Source: Helianthus annuus (Eukaryota; Streptophyta; Magnoliopsida; Asterales; Asteraceae). From it: a DNA stretch of 64,000 nucleotides. Below are positions 58,673 to 64,000 of this stretch, one piece after another. The stretch's first letter is position 1, and each line of letters starts with the position of its first letter. Location of the stretch: assembly GCF_002127325.2 (NCBI RefSeq), contig NC_035434.2:151796289-151860288 (forward strand), in the 5' to 3' direction. Position numbers and translations under genes: made by a program. A model generated the notes under the pieces. The model worked only from the letters and a program-made list of their open reading frames with translations. It was not told the origin of the DNA and did not search any database.

Positions 58673-59096
58673 TTAGGCTTGCTCTTTCCTTTGTGTTTTA
58701 TAAATTCTGCACAGTATGTATTCATCAAGCTGCAAAGAATTATTAAAATAGCTATCAACATGTGAATATACAGAATCAGTATGAGTCAAATCAAAGGGAA
58801 GCATTTGATCAAACCTTAACGACATTAGCATGTAACCCGAGTATATCATGTCCCTGAACGATATACTCATTCATCAACCAACAGGTTTTCGTGCCATTTG
58901 GTTGAATATGCCAGGGTTTGCTTTTCACCAACTTTAGTACCGTAGTTGTCATCTTTGATCACTATTCTCACACTAGAGGTTCTCCAGTAACCACCACCAG
59001 CCCCTCGGTTTGGACGTTAATTTATCACCGTCGGACTTCCGGTTTCTAGATGCGAAAAAAAATACCAAATTCCTTCAGTAGCTTCCGCTGGGTATA
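58673..59096 (-). pseudogene. NAC-domain transcription factor fragment with intron
   Basis: On the minus strand, W-Y-F-F-S, R-P-N-R-G-A-G-G-G-Y-W-R, C-W-L-M-N-E-Y and L-D-E-Y-I-L-C-R-I-Y-K are the conserved C to E subdomains of NAC DNA-binding proteins. An 85-nt intron with GT (58814) and TTTGCAG (58730) splits it, and the joined codons fit. A TAA at 59017-59019 and a frame change near 58903 break it, and the A and B subdomains are absent. It ends in a stop at 58673-58675, so it lacks the long activation region of active NACs. It is a decayed copy or a captured fragment. Confidence 0.8.
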
Positions 59097-59932
59097 CAAA
59101 TTGAACAGACAATTAATTAATGGTGGAACCTAAAACTTTTCATTTGGGGGACACGGCAGTTATATTAACTTCACATCATCATACCGAACATAATACGTTA
59201 CATTTACCTAAATGTCTAATGCGTGCATACATATAAATAAAAGCATGATGTATGTGCATTTTACATACACACACATATACATGTAAATAAAAGTATGATG
59301 TATGTGCATTTTAGTATTTTCCCAAACCTACCAAATCCATCATCAAATAAAACTTTATTTTAGTATTTTTTGAACTTTAATAAAAAATAAAATATATTAT
59401 TTGGTCAAATAAAATCGAATCGAATCTGGTTGTTCCATGTAAACTCTCATTAAACATGTTAAATTTATTATTTTAAGAGATTTTTACTTATGTCCCTTTC
59501 CAAAGGCAAATCTAGTTGTTCCTCATTTGAACAAATACAATGTATAACAATGAAAGTAACATTTCAGCCGGTGGATGGACCAACATTTTATTAGTTCACT
59601 TTTCGAATATGTATGGTGAACTGGTGGCACATTTCATGTATTACACATGAAAAACAAGTATCAAATACTAGATAACACAAATAAAAATTCCCGGATCCTA
59701 TCTGGCTTTAACCCTTCTAACATGCCCAAAGTTTTGAGCATGTCATAACAATACTTGGAAATTTATCATGCCTTTCACATCCTACGGGTAGTTTTATCTA
59801 AAAATACAATGTATAACAATAAAAGTATACATATTTATAATAAATTAAAATAACAAATTTTCACCAAACAATAAAAAATAAGTATTTTTTAAGGGAATGA
59901 CACAAAAGCAGCTCCCTTGTATCACTAGTACA
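59097..59932. other. Intergenic DNA with a short tandem duplication
   Basis: Two copies of about 65 bp (ATGATGTATGTGCATTTTA at about 59247 and 59295). No gene is seen. Confidence 0.55.
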
Positions 59933-60127
59933 CAAATGATCAAAAGATGCTATAGTGTTTTTAAAAGATGCGGTTCTCCCCTCTAACCCACATCTTATGT
60001 ATATTTTGAGAAAAATATAGCCTAAAAGATGCGGTTGTATATATAACCGCATCTTATGGGTGTTTTGAAAAAAATCCAGAGTCAAAAGATGTGGTTTTAA
60101 AACCGCATCTATTATTAAGTACTAATA
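59933..60127. mobile_element. CACTA-like MITE, degraded
   Basis: Starts CACTAGTACA. The other end reads AGTACTAATA, an imperfect inversion. Inside, AAAAGATGCGGTT-type motifs recur four times in both orientations, like the subterminal repeats of CACTA elements. The 3-base duplication is not clean. Confidence 0.4.
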
Positions 60128-60540
60128 AATGACAAAAAGGGGTTTCATCTTCTTCGCTATAGGATAAATAACTTTAATTTATTTTTTATTAGATATTAAA
60201 AATTGAAAAAAACAATGAAAAGGTTTTCATCTACAGTATTAATGATTATAGAAACTAACTTTTTTTAATAAATATCTCATTTTTTATTTATTGGTTTATT
60301 AGTTTTGATTGATAAAAAAACCAATAATCATGAGTAAGTAAATACAAACCGTATATGTATGACTTATGTTTTTTATTAACGATACTAAAAAACAAAATAT
60401 ATAAAAAGATTTTCACATATAGTATTCTTAATAGTAAATAAATAACTTTCTTATTATAATCAAATAATTCTTTTTTATTATTTATTTATCGTGTATACGA
60501 GTACGTACTTATTTATTTATTTATACGCATTATGCATGTA
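60128..60540. other. AT-rich intergenic DNA
   Basis: Nothing recognised. It ends in TATGCATGTA, the target site of the next element. Confidence 0.6.
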
Positions 60541-60883
60541 GGGAAATGTTCAAATGAAAACCACTAGTTATTGTGAAAACTCGAAAATTAATTAAAAAAG
60601 TCCTAAAAAACATACCAATTTTTTTTACATACCAATTTTCGCCACTTTTAGTATATAAAAAAAATTTCAAAAAAAAAAAAAAATGTAGTGCACATGTGTA
60701 GTATTACACATGTGTAATACATTTTTTTTTAGAATTTTTTTTTTGCGAAAAAAGTTTTTTTTATATAAAAAAACCTGTGATTTTTTATAAAAAAATGAAA
60801 AAAAAATTGGTGTGTTTTTTAGGCTTTTTTTAGTTAGTTTTCGAGTTTTCATAATAAAAGTGGTTTTCATTTGAACCATCCCC
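60541..60883. mobile_element. Mutator-type MITE with long inverted repeats
   Basis: Ends GGGAAATGTTCAAATGAAAA and TTTTCATTTGAACCATCCCC are inverted over about 90 bases. They are flanked by a perfect 10-base duplication TATGCATGTA (60531-60540 and 60884-60893). G-rich ends plus a 9-10 bp duplication point to the Mutator superfamily. The centre has ACACATGTGTA palindromes. Confidence 0.8.
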
Positions 60884-60990
60884 TATGCATGTATATGTGT
60901 AAGTGTTAGTGTATGTTTATGAGTATGTATCAATGTATCATTCGATGATCAATTAAAAACGTTTAACACGTATGTGAATGCTGTTTAAAA

Positions 60991-61179
60991 TAGGGATGAG
61001 TATTTGGTACCGGGTATATTCAGTACCGGTACTGGTTCCTATTTTCCCTGTTTTTCGGTACCGGTATTTATGGGAAAAACACCGGTAAGTACCGGTACCG
61101 AACCGGGGGTATTCGATACCAGTACCGGTACCACTTTTCCCCATTTTTCGGTACCGAACGGGTACCATGCTCATCCCTA
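60991..61179. mobile_element. hAT-type MITE rich in GGTACCG
   Basis: A 189-bp element with ends TAGGGATGAG and CTCATCCCTA is flanked by a perfect 8-base duplication GTTTAAAA (60983-60990 and 61180-61187). The interior is built of GGTACCG palindromes. Confidence 0.9.
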
Positions 61180-61215
61180 GTTTAAAACCCTAATTGACTA
61201 TCATTGTCCTTTATT

Positions 61216-61890
61216 ATCAACGAAGGGTGTTTAGGGTGATCAATGGTCCATTAGGATGGTTAATTAATAGGCCAATTAGGACTAGTGATGGTCAACTAGG
61301 GTTGTTCATGCTCCATTTTTGTCAATGAATGGCACTAAGGATGATCGATTGTCTATTAGGATGATTGCCTATTAGAATGATTGATGGACCAATTAAGGCC
61401 AGTAACGGTCAACTAGGATTATTCGTGTTAGATTAGTGTCAATGAAGGTTGTCTAGGGTGATTAATGGTTCATTAGGATGATTGCTAGATCAGTTAGGGA
61501 CAATGGTTGTCAATTAGGGTTGTTCATGCTACATTTTTGTTAATAACGAACGTTTATGATAATTAGTGGTCCATTAGGATGATTGATAGGTCAGTTAGGG
61601 GCGGTGGTGGTCAACTAAGGTTGTTCATGTTCCACTATTGTTAACAAAGGGCGTCAAGGATGATCAATGGTCCATTAGGATGATAAATGGGCTAAATAGG
61701 GCTAGTGATGGTCAACTAGGGTTGTTCATGTTCCATTATTGTCAACGAAGGGCATTTAAGAATATTTATGAGTTATTAGGATGATTGATGGACCAACTAG
61801 AACCAGTAATTGTCAAATATGGTTGTCCATGATACATTAGTGTTAATGAAGGTGGTTTAGGATGATTAATTGACCATTAGACAAGATAGG
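61216..61890. repeat. 101-bp tandem array, 6 copies plus partial
   Basis: Units begin GTCAACGAAGG-like at about 61216, 61321, 61438, 61539, 61640, 61741 and 61842. From 61438 on the period is exactly 101; the second unit is longer by an internal 16-base duplication. Each has GGTCCATTAGGATGAT and GGTCAACTAGGGTTGTTCATG. Confidence 0.9.
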
Positions 61891-62409
61891 ACTTCGTGGA
61901 GGCGTAGGATCAGGGTTAAGGACTTCTAGAGGATATTGTAGTAAGGTCTTAGGTGTATTTTAGGGACGTAGGTTTTTCATATTCTTTAAGGGACTTTTCC
62001 GATGATTGCCTTCTTGTGTTTATCCCAAATGAGAGCTAGTTAGAGCCATCGATGGTTAATTTAGCTCATTAATGGTTAATAACCCACTACTATCCAGCGT
62101 GACTATCATGACGTGATACGATATGTTAGGTCAACATAGTCAATGTAGGCTGAACTTGGTCAGTTGATATGTTATGACGTGATACGACATGTTCGAGCCG
62201 ATCTCAAATAGCTCGCGAATGATTTGGCTCATTTACACCACTAGTCAAACATAGTCTCTTTTGAGGTCCAAAATTGATTAATCTTTAATAATTATAACTA
62301 AAGTGGTTGTATTTCTAAAAGTTAATGGAAAGTTAAAAAATTATTGTTCTAAAAATGGATTCATTGTATTTTTATAATACTTTTGCGTATATATTATTTC
62401 ACTTCAATT
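61891..62409. other. Intergenic DNA
   Basis: A two-copy GACGTGATACGAYATGTT repeat (about 62110 and 62175). No gene. Confidence 0.55.
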
Positions 62410-62419
62410 ATATATTATT

Positions 62420-62943
62420 GGGGAATGGGTCTGTAATAATCTCAATTAGAGGTCTTTGGCTATTAAGAGTCCCACCTTTAAATATTTCCACCACCAGTCA
62501 CACCTTTCACATATTTTTCTTATACCGGTACCCGTTAAAAAAACTTAACGGAGTTATGTTTTTTTTCCAAGTTACAAACATTTTTCTTACGGCTTTTGAT
62601 CAGAACGACGATACGAGTCCATTGATGTAAAACTTACATCGAAACGGTACTCCAAACGATGAAAACTGCGCTTCAAGTCGGGTGTTTAAATTTTCAATTA
62701 ACAAAAATCAAGTCATTTGGAGCACCATTTTGAGGTAAATTTTACATCAATGGATTTGTATCGTCATTCTGATCAAAAGACCTAAAAATTTGTTTGTAAT
62801 TTGGAAAAAAAACTTAATTCCGTTAAGTTTTTTTTAACGGGGACCGGTGTAGAAAAAATAGATGAAATGTAGAACTGGTGGGGGGATATTCAAAGATGAA
62901 ACTATCAATGACCACTAGTTGGGAATATTACAACCCAATTCCC
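62420..62943. mobile_element. Mutator-type foldback MITE
   Basis: Two arms of roughly 230 bp are imperfect inverted copies, for instance TTTTGATCAGAACGACGATAC on the left and its complement near 62770. Ends are GGGAATGGGTC and AATTCCC. The flanks share ATATATTATT (62410-62419 and 62944-62953). Non-coding. Confidence 0.75.
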
Positions 62944-62953
62944 ATATATTATT

Positions 62954-64000
62954 TCACTTCAGTTTTTCCCTCAAAATTTTCCCGCCTTTACATCTTAGTC
63001 GATTTTTAAAAGTTTTCCTTCATAAATTTTCCCACCTTCTTAAGGTTCAACTTTGTCTTTCCCACTATTCCACCTTATTTTCCCTAAAACCGTAGTGGCT
63101 CTGCTCTCCTATACCAGTTGAGAATGCTCGTCCCTCCAAATTGAGTTTCACCACAAATTTATTTCACTGCTCTGATTCGTAGAACATCTTGCTAATCCGA
63201 GGAAAGTTCGCCGATCGACGGAGATTCGTAATAGTTTTAACAAGGTAACCACTAAGGTTGGGGTTTAATTTCGTGTTTTGTTGTTGCTTTTGGACATCAA
63301 GTATATAACCAATGATTTTATTAGGCTATCAAAATCCTTTTTGATGTTATCGTTGCTCCAAATGCAGAACGAATCATGATCATATTAAAGTCAGCATGTT
63401 TACAAATCGGCTTGTGGTTGAGTGATGACTATAGCGGCTTCCGGAAAGCATACGAAATTGACGAAATTTATATTCGTAATGTTGGCTTACTTGGAGTCAG
63501 CCTAATTACAGATCCACTTTGGGCTTCTTCCTCTTTAGATCCCAAACTTTGAACCAGCCACCACCTAAATCTTGTGCCCATATCTAGAAATTAAACCAAG
63601 TATGATTCCCAAATTGCGTTCATATTCTCAAGGTTTTAAAATTGTAACTTATTTATTTTCTTTGTAAATATTAATTTGAGATGTGCATTTACAATTTATA
63701 GTATTAATTGTTAATAGTTATGGTTTTCTGAAACTGATTCTTGCAGTTGACAGCTCTCAACAATCCGTAGTGACATCAAAGAGTTTGTTAATCCAAGTAA
63801 ATTTATTCTCTCTTTTGTTCTATATTTTATTATTAAAAAGATTTACATACATTTTTATGTTGCACATATTAAATGTGAGCAGCACATAGCAAATTAGGAA
63901 AAGTTTAATAGTTTATTTAATTGTTTATATAAATTTCGAACAGGCATCCAAGGTAGGCTAGGATTTGGAAATGCATATTTTATAAGTATGCATGTATTAT
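62954..64000 (+). other. Possible 5' end of a host gene (untranslated exon and introns)
   Basis: From 63060 the DNA is less AT-rich and CT-rich, then CAAG|GTAACC at 63244 looks like a 5' splice site after an untranslated first exon. A TTCTTGCAG acceptor at 63746 and CCAA|GTAAAT at 63796 could bound a 50-base exon. Another acceptor, CGAACAG, lies at 63943. No protein is recognisable, and the gene would continue outside the window. Confidence 0.25.

Overview
This is plant nuclear DNA, and most of it is nested transposable elements. The organism is a seed plant. The window holds a chloroplast-targeted cpSRP43 (CAO) gene, a broken NAC-domain gene, a decayed nuclear copy of plastid psbA, and plant-specific retroelement lineages (Athila-like, Tat/Retand-like, Tekay-like chromovirus, Copia) with plant Helitrons and MITEs. 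The style of the Tekay-like elements makes me favour Asteraceae, but that is inference from memory of the families.

Layout. 1-3700: the 5' half of an Athila-like element (TE-A, minus strand) inserted into the protease region of a Tat/Retand-like element (TE-B, plus strand, 3701-9697). 9698-11750: AT-rich DNA with a hAT MITE and a plastid psbA insertion. 11751-38425: a nest. An outer LTR-like sequence (TE-H) was split by a solo LTR (TE-C, 12084-15119) and by a Tekay-like element (TE-D, minus strand, 15931-37165, target duplication CTGAT). TE-D contains a second Tekay-like element (TE-E, plus strand, 23308-35729). 38426-42935: a PIF/Harbinger ORF1 fragment, a hAT-like element, a Helitron and a SINE-like piece split by a hAT MITE. 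43271-44431: cpSRP43, the only intact host gene. 46064-53098: a PIF/Harbinger ORF1-only element (TE-G) interrupted by a young Copia element (TE-F, 47514-52743) with near-identical LTRs. 53993-57199: nested Helitrons in opposite orientations with a 5'-truncated LINE. 57298-62943: many small DNA transposons with clear target duplications, a NAC pseudogene and a 101-bp tandem array. 63000-64000: possibly the 5' end of a host gene running off the window.

How the parts relate. Only cpSRP43 looks functional for the plant; it targets light-harvesting proteins to the thylakoid. All retroelement reading frames fully inside the window carry stops, frameshifts or altered catalytic residues. The Copia element is the least damaged, with one internal stop. 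The TE-A frame is open through its 535 visible codons but leaves the window. No clearly new biological system is proven. The best leads are the accessory ORF ahead of gag in TE-E, the repeat-bearing TE-A ORF with no recognisable capsid domain, a probable small intron in TE-D gag, an antisense ORF with its own TATA-like box in TE-B, and evidence that TE-E is a recombinant of two elements.
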